NCBI RefSeq assembly: GCF_963665355.1 | Contig: NZ_OY762229.1 | Location: forward strand, 806,001 to 870,000 | Source of the DNA: an uncultured Desulfobacter sp. | Lineage (GTDB): Bacteria > Desulfobacterota > Desulfobacteria > Desulfobacterales > Desulfobacteraceae | Direction: 5' to 3' | Length of the DNA: 64,000 nt | Shown here: piece by piece, positions 27,320-35,750 of the stretch | How positions within the stretch are numbered: position 1 is the first letter of the stretch | How the letters are laid out: every line of letters starts with the position of its first letter | The notes under the pieces: model-generated | What the model saw: the letters and a program-made list of their open reading frames with translations, nothing else | Told to the model about the DNA's origin: nothing | Database searches by the model: none | Made by a program: the position numbers and the translations under genes

Positions 27320-27511
27320 ATGAAAATGGAAAATTATATCCGAGCCATTGCAGGCTCTGTTATCCTTATCACGCTGTTTTTGGGCTGGCTGGTTTCGCCC
27401 TATTGGTATTTATTTACAGGCTTTGTGGGAATAAATCTTATCCAGTCGGCTTTTACCGGATTCTGCCCCATGGAAATTATTTTGGAAAAAATTTTCCGGG
27501 TGCCCCGCTGA
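27320..27511 (+). CDS. DUF2892 (YgaP-like) small inner-membrane protein
   Basis: A 63-residue protein with two closely spaced membrane helices (IRAIAGSVILITLFLGWL and WYLFTGFVGINLIQS) and the conserved end SAFTGFCPMEIILEK, which defines DUF2892. Some family members are fused to rhodanese domains (YgaP); this one is free-standing. The ATG at 27320 has AAAGGAG at suitable spacing. It lies 82 bp downstream of the NifA-like gene and may be co-transcribed. Function unknown, possibly thiosulfate/sulfur related by family association. Confidence 0.85.
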   Translation: MKMENYIRAIAGSVILITLFLGWLVSPYWYLFTGFVGINLIQSAFTGFCPMEIILEKIFRVPR

Positions 27512-27547
27512 AATGCAGATAGCCTGAAAGCCATGAACACCAAGGCC

Positions 27548-28849
27548 TTACAGCAATCCCGGTAAAAAGGTAACAATCCAGGGAAATACCATGAGTAAAA
27601 CAATGCAGACCAGATAGGCCGGCAGAAAAAACGTAACACCCTTGAATACTTCATTTAAGGTGCTTCCCTTGGCCATACCGGCCACAACATAGGTGGTGGC
27701 ACCCACAGGCGGGGTGACTGCCCCAAGGGTTGTGACCACGGTGATGAGAACCGCAAACCAGATGGGATCACACCCCATCTGGGCGGCCACGGGGAAAAAG
27801 ATGGGAATGGTGATCAGCAAAAGAGCCAGGGCATCCATGATGGCACCGCCAATGGCATACATGCCGAAAATTACCGCCAGAACCACAGGGCCGGGAACGT
27901 TCAGGGTGGCCACCCACGAGGCCATATTAAATGGAATGCGGGTGATGGTTAAAAATTTGCCCAGGATCATGGCCCCTGCGATGAGCATGATAACCATGCA
28001 GGAGACCCGCAGGGTATCCATAATGGCCTTTTTAAAATTCTGCCAGGAGATCGTCCGCTGGACCAGACTGATCACCACGGCAAAAAAGGCCCCTGCCCCG
28101 CCGGCCTCGGACGGGGTGAAGTAACCGGCGTAGAGTCCGGTCATGATCAGAAAAAACAGAATCAGCATCTCAACGGCACCGGAAAGAGAGCGGATGCGCT
28201 CGCCAAAACTCGACTTTGGACCGGCCGGACCCCATTGGGGATTCATGCGGCACACCACATACACCGTGAGCAGAAGCAGCAAACATAAAAGAAGGCCTGC
28301 TCCGATACCGCCATAAAACAGCCGCGCAATGGACTGTTCCGTGGACAGGCCGATGATGATGAGAACTACTGACGGCGGAATCACAACGCCCAGGGTAGAG
28401 CCGCATGCAATGGCCCCGCATGACAGCATGGGTTTGTACCTGAAATTGGACATCTGGGGGAATGCCACCGTGGTCATGGTGGCGGCGGTGGCAGTGTTGG
28501 ATCCGCAGATGGCGGCAAAGGCGGCGCAGGCCAAAATGGTGGCCATGGCAATGCCGCCCCGGATATGGCCCACCCACTTGTAAGCAGCCTTATAAAGCCG
28601 TTCGTTGACCCCGGAATAAAAAGCGATCTGACCCATGAACACAAACAAAGGGATCACGGTGAGCCCGTACTTGGAAAACACCGACCAAAACTCCTGGCTG
28701 ACCATGTTTACACCGGCATTGAAGTTGATAATATAGGAAAAGCCGCCAAAGCCCACCAGGGCCATGGCAAAGCTTACGGGCATGCCGAACACAAAAAGCA
28801 GAAGCATCAGGATGACAATCCCGAGGATGCCCACCAGGGTCAGACTCAT
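27548..28849 (-). CDS. dctM: TRAP transporter large permease DctM
   Basis: A 433-residue integral membrane protein with about 12-13 helices of the DctM type. It contains the conserved LFVFMGQIAFYSGV, ACAAFAAICGSNTATAATM and GVVIPPSVVLIIIG segments. Its C-terminal half has GAVTPPVGATTYVVAG. It forms the transport channel of a tripartite ATP-independent periplasmic transporter with DctQ and DctP. Its start overlaps the dctQ stop by 4 bp, as usual. It is the last gene of the six-gene operon. Substrate is probably an organic or aromatic acid given the operon partners. Confidence 0.95.
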   Translation of the reverse strand: MSLTLVGILGIVILMLLLFVFGMPVSFAMALVGFGGFSYIINFNAGVNMVSQEFWSVFSKYGLTVIPLFVFMGQIAFYSGVNERLYKAAYKWVGHIRGGIAMATILACAAFAAICGSNTATAATMTTVAFPQMSNFRYKPMLSCGAIACGSTLGVVIPPSVVLIIIGLSTEQSIARLFYGGIGAGLLLCLLLLLTVYVVCRMNPQWGPAGPKSSFGERIRSLSGAVEMLILFFLIMTGLYAGYFTPSEAGGAGAFFAVVISLVQRTISWQNFKKAIMDTLRVSCMVIMLIAGAMILGKFLTITRIPFNMASWVATLNVPGPVVLAVIFGMYAIGGAIMDALALLLITIPIFFPVAAQMGCDPIWFAVLITVVTTLGAVTPPVGATTYVVAGMAKGSTLNEVFKGVTFFLPAYLVCIVLLMVFPWIVTFLPGLL

Positions 28850-29331
28850 TTGGGATCCTTTAAAAAAAACAGTTTGAGCAGATCAATAAACAGCATGGCA
28901 GCCAGCAGAAAACAGCCGAATGCCACGACAAATGCAAAGGGATAATAGGCCATTCTAAGGGTTTCCGACACCTCTCCGGTTTCAAGAAGGGTCATGCCCC
29001 GCCGGCCCACAAACCAGGCCGCCACAAGGAAAAAAGCTGAGCACATCACGGTGTTCACGGCAAAAATAACCTTTTTCACAGCCCGGGGAAAACGGCTGAT
29101 CAAAATGTCCACATGGATATGCTCTCTTCTTCTCTGGGTAAAGCCCATGGCAAGGGCCGTGATCACGGCCCCTGCAAATCCCATGATTTCATAGGTGCCC
29201 CGGATGGGCACCCAGACCCTGCGCAGCACAATATTTCCCATGGTCAAAACAATCATGAACACAAGAATGATTCCGGCAATAATCCCGGCCCACCGGTTGA
29301 GAATGTCGCTTATTTTTTCAATGGTTTCCAT
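28846..29331 (-). CDS. dctQ: TRAP transporter small permease DctQ
   Basis: A 161-residue protein with four membrane helices. It has the DctQ family features ILVFMIVLTMGNIVLRRV and the conserved GTYEIMGFAGAVITALAMG, followed by QRRREHIHVDIL. It pairs with DctM to form the membrane part of the transporter. It starts 9 bp after dctP and overlaps dctM by 4 bp. Confidence 0.94.
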   Translation of the reverse strand: METIEKISDILNRWAGIIAGIILVFMIVLTMGNIVLRRVWVPIRGTYEIMGFAGAVITALAMGFTQRRREHIHVDILISRFPRAVKKVIFAVNTVMCSAFFLVAAWFVGRRGMTLLETGEVSETLRMAYYPFAFVVAFGCFLLAAMLFIDLLKLFFLKDPK

Positions 29332-29340
29332 GGGGTATAG

Positions 29341-30360
29341 CTATTTTACACTACGTTTTACAATCAGGTCTTTTATATCCTGAACAATCTGAGCGCCGGG
29401 CAGGCCGCTTTCTTCGGTTGTTTTAATCCAGTTTTCCGTAATGGGAGCGAGTTTAGCATTCCACTCGGCCTTTTTCTCAGGGGTAAGGGTAATCACCTCA
29501 ACCTGATGTGTCTCCTTGGACCAGGTAATGGCATCGCTGACATGGTTGTCCATGTAATTGCCGGTCCAGGCAGCCTGTTCTTCGATCATGCCGTCCATGG
29601 CCTGTTTTACATGGTCGGGCAGCTTGCCCCAGGCGCTTTTGTTCATGATCACGGCAAAGGGGTAGATCACGGTATCGGTGATGGTGATGTACTTGCAGAT
29701 TTCAGCAAATTTAAGGTCCTTCATGACCTCCAGAGAGGAGAACAGACCTTTGACCACACCTTTCTGAAGGGCTTCGGGGGTGTCTGACATGGGCATGCCC
29801 ACCTGGTTGGCACCCCAGGCTTTAAGAATCTGGGCCGCGCCGCCGGACGCCCGAAGATCCAGACCTTTAAGATCAGAAAGCTCGGTCACAGGCTCCTTGG
29901 ACATGATATTTGCAGGGGCTGTGACAAACATGGTCAGGACCTTGACCTTGTCAAAGGCCTTGGGCTGATATTTATTGTACAGATCCAAAAGTACAAGGCT
30001 CCCGGTTTTTGCATCGGGAATGTCCAGGGGCAGACTTGTGGCATTGGTCACGGTGAAACGGCCGGGCTGGTATGCCATGCAGATACAACCGATGTCGGCC
30101 TGACCATTGATCACTCCGTCCATCATGTCTTTGGCACCCAGAAGCGTTCCGCCGGGAAAGGTGTGAATCTGTACGGCGCTGTCCGTGCGTTTTTCAATTT
30201 CGGTTTTCCATCTTTCCATCTGTACGCAGGGAAAAGTGGGAGCCGGGGGAAAGTTGGCATAATTCAGGCTGATTTGTTTGGCCTGGACCTTTACAGGGGC
30301 TGTTCCGGCAACAAGGGCAAACGCTGCCAGAACACAGAAAAACAGTGAGACTCTTTTCAT
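29341..30360 (-). CDS. dctP: TRAP transporter periplasmic solute-binding protein DctP
   Basis: A 339-residue protein with a signal peptide (MKRVSLFFCVLAAFALVAG, cleavage before APVKVQA or after VQA). The mature part is the DctP fold, with LNYANFPPAPTFPC, GGTLLGAKDMMDGVINGQADIG, and the ligand-binding arginine region LKGLDLRASGGAAQILKAWG. Most DctP proteins bind a carboxylate through that Arg. Gene order with ior and paaK suggests that the cargo is an arylacetate, aryl 2-oxo acid or an amino-acid-derived acid; this is inference. Confidence 0.93.
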   Translation of the reverse strand: MKRVSLFFCVLAAFALVAGTAPVKVQAKQISLNYANFPPAPTFPCVQMERWKTEIEKRTDSAVQIHTFPGGTLLGAKDMMDGVINGQADIGCICMAYQPGRFTVTNATSLPLDIPDAKTGSLVLLDLYNKYQPKAFDKVKVLTMFVTAPANIMSKEPVTELSDLKGLDLRASGGAAQILKAWGANQVGMPMSDTPEALQKGVVKGLFSSLEVMKDLKFAEICKYITITDTVIYPFAVIMNKSAWGKLPDHVKQAMDGMIEEQAAWTGNYMDNHVSDAITWSKETHQVEVITLTPEKKAEWNAKLAPITENWIKTTEESGLPGAQIVQDIKDLIVKRSVK

Positions 30361-30387
30361 TTTAACTCCTTTGTCTTTCGGGTATAT

Positions 30388-31677
30388 TTATTCAGACGGG
30401 CGGCTGTCAAACACCCGTTTGCTCTTCTTCTCGGTTCTGGGCAAAGCGCCGTACTCCACAATTTCAACCCGGGATCTGACCAGCAGTTTTTTACGGATCC
30501 GGCCGGACACCTGCTCGGCCAGACCGTTGTCTTCCCCTAAACCTGCACCGTTGGTGCGCTCCACCCGGATGGTCATGTAATCCCTGCCGTCGGCATCCTG
30601 GTTGAGGTGAATCTGGTATTCGCTGCCCACCCCGTCAATGCCGCTTAAAATATGGTCGATCTGGCTGGGATAGATGTTTACGGCCCTGAAAATGAACATG
30701 TCATCGGTGCGGCCGGAGATCCGGGCATGCCGGGGAAAGGGGTTGCCGCAGGCGCAGGCCCCGGGAATCAGCCGGGTGACATCGTGGGTGCGGTAACGGA
30801 TTAAAGGCGTGCCCTGCTTTTTCAGGGTGGTCACCACAAGCTCTCCCTCTTCACCTTCGGGTACCGGTGTCAAAGTCACCGGATCAATCACCTCGAAAAT
30901 AAAATGGTCGGCCCAGTAATGCAATCCTGCATGTTCCCGGCAGTCAAGGCCGGTGCCGGGTCCGTAAAGCTCGGTCATGCCGTATATGTCATGGATATGC
31001 TTTGCTCCGGTGATCTCCTGGATGCGTTTACGCATGGATGCACTGTGGCGCTCGGCTCCTAAAATAATGGTTCTTAATTTGACTTTTTCTGTCAGTTTGC
31101 GCTTTTCAATCTCTTCGGACAGAAGAAGGGCCATGGAGGCTGTGGCACAGAATACCGTGGATTCAAGGTCCAAAAGCATGTCAATGTGCATGTCCACGTT
31201 GGCTGGCCCCAACGGCACGGCCATGGCGCCCAGCCGCTCGCACCCGTTCTGAAAACCTACGCCTGCGGTCCACAGGCCATAACCCACGGCAATTTGAACC
31301 CGGTCTTCTTTGGTGACACCGGCCAGTTCATAGCACCGGGCAAAGATATTGGCCCAGTTGTCCACGTCTTCTCTTGTGTAGCACAGGATCTTTCTTTTAC
31401 CCGTGGTGCCGGAAGATCCGTGGATGCGTATAATGTCGGACATGGGTACAGAGCGTAATGGAAAGGGGTAGTCTTTAAGAAAGTCATGCTTGTCCGTAAA
31501 GGGCAGGTTTTTCAGATCCTCTAAACTTTTAACGTCCTGGGGCCGGCAGCCCGCATCTTCAAGCTTGCTTTTGTAATAGGGGTTGTTGTTATAGGCGTGG
31601 GACACGGTCCATTTCAGGCCCTGTTCCTGAATATCGGCGATCTGTTCGACCGTTATGTCTGAAGGAATAAAACTCAT
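30388..31677 (-). CDS. paaK: Phenylacetate-CoA ligase (arylacetate-CoA ligase)
   Basis: A 429-residue adenylate-forming enzyme. It has the phosphate-binding loop IHGSSGTTGKRK, the aryl/AMP region DIYGMTELYGPG, the YRTHDVTRL adenine-binding segment and the C-terminal catalytic-lysine part RKKLLVRSRVEIV. Length and motifs match PaaK-type ligases, which convert phenylacetate (or indole- or hydroxyphenylacetate) with ATP and CoA into the CoA ester. It starts 4 bp after iorB. With IorAB, arylpyruvates from aromatic amino acids give arylacetyl-CoA. PaaK can also activate free arylacetate that enters by the TRAP transporter. Confidence 0.93.
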   Translation of the reverse strand: MSFIPSDITVEQIADIQEQGLKWTVSHAYNNNPYYKSKLEDAGCRPQDVKSLEDLKNLPFTDKHDFLKDYPFPLRSVPMSDIIRIHGSSGTTGKRKILCYTREDVDNWANIFARCYELAGVTKEDRVQIAVGYGLWTAGVGFQNGCERLGAMAVPLGPANVDMHIDMLLDLESTVFCATASMALLLSEEIEKRKLTEKVKLRTIILGAERHSASMRKRIQEITGAKHIHDIYGMTELYGPGTGLDCREHAGLHYWADHFIFEVIDPVTLTPVPEGEEGELVVTTLKKQGTPLIRYRTHDVTRLIPGACACGNPFPRHARISGRTDDMFIFRAVNIYPSQIDHILSGIDGVGSEYQIHLNQDADGRDYMTIRVERTNGAGLGEDNGLAEQVSGRIRKKLLVRSRVEIVEYGALPRTEKKSKRVFDSRPSE

Positions 31678-31681
31678 TCAT

Positions 31682-32230
31682 TTACCTTTTATTATATAAT
31701 TGCATGCCTGACTCAAGCAGGCTCAATACGTTTGCCGCCACAGCAGGTTTGGCCCGGAACTTATCCTTGATCATACGGGCAAGGCTGTCCGGACTGAACA
31801 GCCGGGATTCGTTCTCCATGGCACCCAGGAAAAATCCCAGCATGGCCACGTTTTCATTGCGTGCATCACCGGCCTTGTCAGCAAGGGCTGCGGCATCCCC
31901 TGAAAAAACATTGTACCTTTCATCAACCACGGGTCCAGGACTGTTCACCACAGCCAGGCCGCCGGGTTTAAGGAAATAACAATGGTGGGCAAAGCTTTCG
32001 GCTTTCAGGGCGATCAGGACGTCCGCCGTGGCAGGCCGGATCAGGGGCCCTGAAAAATCACCGATTTTAAGATAGGAAATGACGTTTCCGCCCCGCTGGG
32101 CCATGCCGTGGGTTTCTGACGTGAGTACGGGAAGATTGTCCGCCATGGCAGCACTGGCAAGCAGTTTTGTTATGAAAAGAACCCCCTGCCCGCCCAGGCC
32201 TGAAATGATAATCTGTTGATTATTTGACAT
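31682..32230 (-). CDS. iorB: Indolepyruvate:ferredoxin oxidoreductase subunit beta
   Basis: A 182-residue gamma-type subunit of 2-oxoacid:ferredoxin oxidoreductases. It begins IIISGLGGQGVLFITKLLA, with the conserved Gly-rich loop, and contains ETHGMAQRGGNVISYLKIG and ADVLIALKAESF. The length is that of IorB. It forms the heterodimer with IorA and supplies the CoA- and substrate-handling domain. It is 5 bp after iorA. Confidence 0.95.
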   Translation of the reverse strand: MSNNQQIIISGLGGQGVLFITKLLASAAMADNLPVLTSETHGMAQRGGNVISYLKIGDFSGPLIRPATADVLIALKAESFAHHCYFLKPGGLAVVNSPGPVVDERYNVFSGDAAALADKAGDARNENVAMLGFFLGAMENESRLFSPDSLARMIKDKFRAKPAVAANVLSLLESGMQLYNKR

Positions 32231-32235
32231 GATAT

Positions 32236-34050
32236 TTACTCCTGGTTTTCAAGTACAAGTGCACCCTTGGGGCAGACAAAGGAGCATACGGCGCATCCGG
32301 TGCAAAGACCGGGATCGATGCTGATCTGCTTGGTTTCCTGATTAAGGCTTAAAGCCGGGCATTCAAACTGGCTGACACAATAGCCGCAGCCGTCACAGAT
32401 ATCCTGATTTACTGTTACTTTTTTAAAGGAGGCTTTAAGTTCGGCCCTGTCCAGATTAAGCAGGCAAGGATGTTCGGCAATGACCACAGCCGGTCCATTT
32501 TCTAGGCAATACGCTTTGGCCTCTTTGAGAATTTCGATAAATGCCGGCAGGTCATAGGGGTCTGCGGTTTTGATGAAGTTCACCCCGCAGCCCTTGACAA
32601 TGGCCGGGATATTCACGGCTGTGCAGGGTTCGCCTGAGGCATCCCGGCCCGAGGCCGGGGTCGGCTGGTGCCCGGTCATGGCCGTGGTGCGGTTGTCCAG
32701 AATCACCAGAACGTATGGGATTTTTTGGGTGACGGTTTCGATCAATCCGGGAACACCGGAATGAAAAAAAGTGGAATCCCCGATGGTGGAGAAAACAGGC
32801 GGTTGCTTTTCGTTTTTGGCATAGGCAATGGTGAAGCCTGCGGCCTGACTTATGCCTGCGCCCATACAAGTGACCGTGTCCACGGCCCCGAGGTTGCAGC
32901 CCAGGGTATAGCATCCGATGTCGCTGGTGAATATCCCCTTGGGCGCAGCCTTTTTAATGGCGTAAAAACTGGCCCGGTGGGGGCAGCCTGCGCACAGGGT
33001 GGGACGCCGTCCCGGCAGCATGGTAATCTGCGGGGCCTGGTAAGAAAGACCGGCAAAGGCGCAGATCCGCTCTTCCACGTTTTCGGGCAACAATTCACCT
33101 GCCGGAGATATAAAACCCGTGTTTTTTCCTTTGACTCGTTTTTTGTCCGCCAGCTGCATTTCAATGACGCCCCAGGTCTCTTCCAGTACCAGGATCTCGT
33201 CGTAGGCATCCATTTCCGCAATAAATTCCCGGTGCAAAGGAAAGGGCTGGATCACCTGGTACACGGGAATATCCAGGTTTCTTTCCCTGATGATATCCTG
33301 GGCGTTGGCCGCGGCTACGCCAGCCACCACAATGGCCTGCCCCCGCCCTTTGGCCGTGCCGGACACCAGCCGGGGGCGGGTGGGTTCATAATCTGCGATT
33401 TTGGCAAGCTTGGCTTCCAATTCCTTGTGGAGCTGGAGCCGAAATTTTGGCGTGGCCGCCCATCTGCCCGGATTTTTCTCAAACGCTGCCGGACGCAGGG
33501 TCATTTCGACCTTTTCCACGTCCATGCTCTGGCGGGAGTGGCACACCCGGGTGGTGGGTCGCAGCATCACCGGAATTTCAAATGCTTCGGACAGTTCAAA
33601 GGCAATACCGGCAAGCTGGGCCGCCTGGAGGGGGGAGTCCGGATCCAGCACCGGCAGCTTGGCCATAACCGCCATCAGGCGGGAATCCTGCTCGGTCTGG
33701 GAGGAGTGGGGACCGGGATCATCAGCGCTGATCACCACGAACCCGCCTTTAACGCCCAAGTATACGGAGCTCATCAAGGGATCTGCAGCCACGTTCAGTC
33801 CAACCTGTTTCATGGCCACTGCGGTCCTAAGCCCTGCCTGGGCACCCGCGTAGGCGGTTTCAAATGCCACTTTTTCATTCACGGCCCATTGAGCGTGAAT
33901 ATCCAGATTCATCTCTTTTTTCAGGGAGACAACCGCAGACAAAATTTCCGAAGAAGGGGTACCCGGGTAGGCGCAGATCATCTGGCAGCCGTTTTTCAGC
34001 AAACCATAGGCCAGGGCCTCGTTTCCCAGTATTAATCGTTTCGTATTCAT
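32236..34050 (-). CDS. iorA: Indolepyruvate:ferredoxin oxidoreductase subunit alpha
   Basis: A 604-residue TPP- and Fe-S-containing subunit. The N-terminal pyrimidine-binding domain has MICAYPGTPSSEIL. The TPP pyrophosphate-binding region is IGDSTFFHSGVPGL. The C-terminus carries two 4Fe-4S motifs, CDGCGYCVSQFEC and CTGCAVCSFVCPKG. IorA with IorB oxidatively decarboxylates arylpyruvates (indole-, phenyl- and hydroxyphenylpyruvate) to the aryl-acetyl-CoA and reduced ferredoxin. It is the first gene of the operon iorA-iorB-paaK-dctPQM. A 6-4-6 palindrome lies about 150 bp upstream. Confidence 0.96.
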   Translation of the reverse strand: MNTKRLILGNEALAYGLLKNGCQMICAYPGTPSSEILSAVVSLKKEMNLDIHAQWAVNEKVAFETAYAGAQAGLRTAVAMKQVGLNVAADPLMSSVYLGVKGGFVVISADDPGPHSSQTEQDSRLMAVMAKLPVLDPDSPLQAAQLAGIAFELSEAFEIPVMLRPTTRVCHSRQSMDVEKVEMTLRPAAFEKNPGRWAATPKFRLQLHKELEAKLAKIADYEPTRPRLVSGTAKGRGQAIVVAGVAAANAQDIIRERNLDIPVYQVIQPFPLHREFIAEMDAYDEILVLEETWGVIEMQLADKKRVKGKNTGFISPAGELLPENVEERICAFAGLSYQAPQITMLPGRRPTLCAGCPHRASFYAIKKAAPKGIFTSDIGCYTLGCNLGAVDTVTCMGAGISQAAGFTIAYAKNEKQPPVFSTIGDSTFFHSGVPGLIETVTQKIPYVLVILDNRTTAMTGHQPTPASGRDASGEPCTAVNIPAIVKGCGVNFIKTADPYDLPAFIEILKEAKAYCLENGPAVVIAEHPCLLNLDRAELKASFKKVTVNQDICDGCGYCVSQFECPALSLNQETKQISIDPGLCTGCAVCSFVCPKGALVLENQE

Positions 34051-34200
34051 TTATTAGATAAAAGCCTTAAATAATAGTAATTTGTTTCTGCGGAGAGTAA
34101 CATGCCAAAAAACAAAATAAAAATCAAATAATTTATTAGCAGCAATTCTAATTTGGTGGATCGTAAACAAACGATTCATTTTCTGATAATCCTATGACTC

Positions 34201-34216
34201 ATGTGAGAATTCACAT
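34201..34216. promoter_or_regulatory. 6-4-6 palindrome upstream of iorA
   Basis: ATGTGA-gaat-TCACAT at 34201-34216 is a perfect inverted repeat with a 4-base centre, about 150 bp upstream of the iorA start codon. It could bind a dimeric regulator. The half-sites look like CRP/FNR half-sites, but the spacing (4 rather than 6) does not fit CRP. The surrounding 34051-34440 stretch is AT-rich and has no gene that I recognise. Confidence 0.4.
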
Positions 34217-34440
34217 CTGATTCAGTTATTGACCCTTTCCGAAAGACGCTCAGGATTTACCTGATTTGCGGGAAAAACACGATTTACACCATAGCGTATG
34301 CGGCCCTTGCTGTTTTCGGTTTTTTTTAAGTCCTTGATTTTTAACGTTTAAAATCAATGCAGCAAAATAAAGGAAAAAATAATGCCCAATCTTTATTCAG
34401 GGTACAGGCTATTCCTAGTGATAACCAAATTAGAAATTTA

Positions 34441-34602
34441 TTAGATCCGGTTCCGCCAATCATCAGACCCTGAAAGAAAGAATGGCATCCAGATCGGTGT
34501 GGACGGCGTATTTCTGACCCACAGACGGGATTATTACTACTTCAGCGGCTCGTAACCCAGGATGCCTGGCTATACGTGTCCCTGGAATATGAGCCCCTGT
34601 AA
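34441..34602 (+). pseudogene. Partial, mutated copy of the M24 peptidase gene 5' end
   Basis: This stretch matches the start of the M24 gene at 35773-35940 at the DNA level (for example TGTGGACGGCGT, TTCTGACCCACAGAC and CCTGGAATATGAGCCCCT). It differs at several positions, including an inserted base and a stop in place of the SAQDAW codons, plus a deletion in the first part. It ends exactly where the transposase relic begins. It looks like the remains of a paralog or an old duplicate that an insertion sequence later interrupted. Confidence 0.75.
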
Positions 34603-35380
34603 TTGTTGCCCCCGGTAACAATAACGTCATACCGCTACAGCCGGAATTTATCACACCGCAAGATGGTCATAAAAAACAAGATTGCGAAAATGCCGCTGCA
34701 AAACGCTGGATACGCCTATACTCCCAAGGGTATAGCCAATTCGGATTTACCATTTTAGGCGATGATCTGTATTGCAAACAGCCTTTATGCGAATTGATGC
34801 TTGACCAGAACTTTGATTTTATTTTGGTTTGTAAACCAGATTCACATAAAACCTTATACCAATGGGAATCGGTTGGATTCAAACGACCCACATTGTCCGA
34901 TGGACAGGGAAACCAGGAGATTGATACCTATCGTTTTGTTCAACGTCCCCGAAAGATGGCGCTGACGCATTTGTCAACTGGTGTGAACTAACGACAACAC
35001 TGGCAGATCAAATTATTTATAAAAATGCCTTTGCCGAATTTTGAAATCCATAAAGAAAATGTAGAACGCTTGTGATCAATGTCCGGGCTCCTGGAAAGTT
35101 GAAAATGAGAACAATCAGTTTTAACAGAGCTTATCATCATGGAGCATAATTTTGGACACGGGAAGAAGCACCTTTCCTCAATTCTGGCGACGTTTAATCT
35201 ATTGGCCTTTCTCACACCCTATTGGACAATGTCGATAAAAAATTGAGTTGGCATCTTCCAGCAAGAAAGAGATGATATCCGGGCACTCACCAGGTATTTA
35301 TATTTTGACAACTGGGAGGCACTTTTAGACTTCATGATACGCGGACTTGAATTGGAAGCACGACCTGATACGAGTTGATA
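34603..35380 (+). mobile_element. Degenerate transposase (ISNCY-like), C-terminal half
   Basis: From about 34603 the plus strand reads IVAPGNNNVIPLQPEF, then PQDGHKKQDCENAAAKRW, FTILGDDLYCKQPLCEL and FDFILVCKPDSHKTLY in one frame to about 34940. It then breaks into frameshifted pieces: VNWCELTTTL, IIYKNAF, GHGKKHLSSIL-like, TRYLYFDNWEALLDFMIRGLELE, up to about 35376. This pattern is that of a DDE transposase commonly labelled ISNCY (name from memory). The N-terminal half is missing and no terminal inverted repeats were seen, so the element is dead. Confidence 0.75.
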
Positions 35381-35750
35381 CCGATTCATTTTGCTTTCCC
35401 AGACTTGAAATTATAACAAAATTTTCCTTCCAGATATTTGGGGATAGGATAGTTGCGCTAAATTGATATTATTTCGATGGTTTTCTTACAGCCAGATTAA
35501 AGATTGAATGTCAAAACTTAGATGGCCGCCTTGCTGAGATGCGCTCATCGAACAAAAAAGTGTCCAATCGAGTTTTCCTCTGAAACAAGTTAATGGCAAA
35601 TTTAGAATTGCTGATTTATTAGAAACCATAATGGACGGGACCCAAAACCCTGTATGTGGACCATGTATCAAACCCTTGAAAATCTCAAATATGCTGGTAA
35701 GGTACCCGGGTGGTTTTAAGTATTGATTAACGAAAACATCGTGAAGAAAA
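35381..35750. other. Non-coding remnant zone before the M24 gene
   Basis: Between the transposase relic and the M24 start I see only short frames. One on the plus strand reads RLKIECQNLDGRLAEMRSS, then after a break VNGKFRIADLLETIMDGTQ up to GGFKY before a stop at about 35727. It looks like a broken protein-coding piece that I cannot assign. The putative promoter of the M24 gene must lie here. Confidence 0.4.

Noticed and set aside
32668-34035. 455-codon plus-strand frame opposite iorA
   Set aside because: iorA is a full-length, motif-complete gene on the minus strand; the long antisense frame follows from its high GC third positions.
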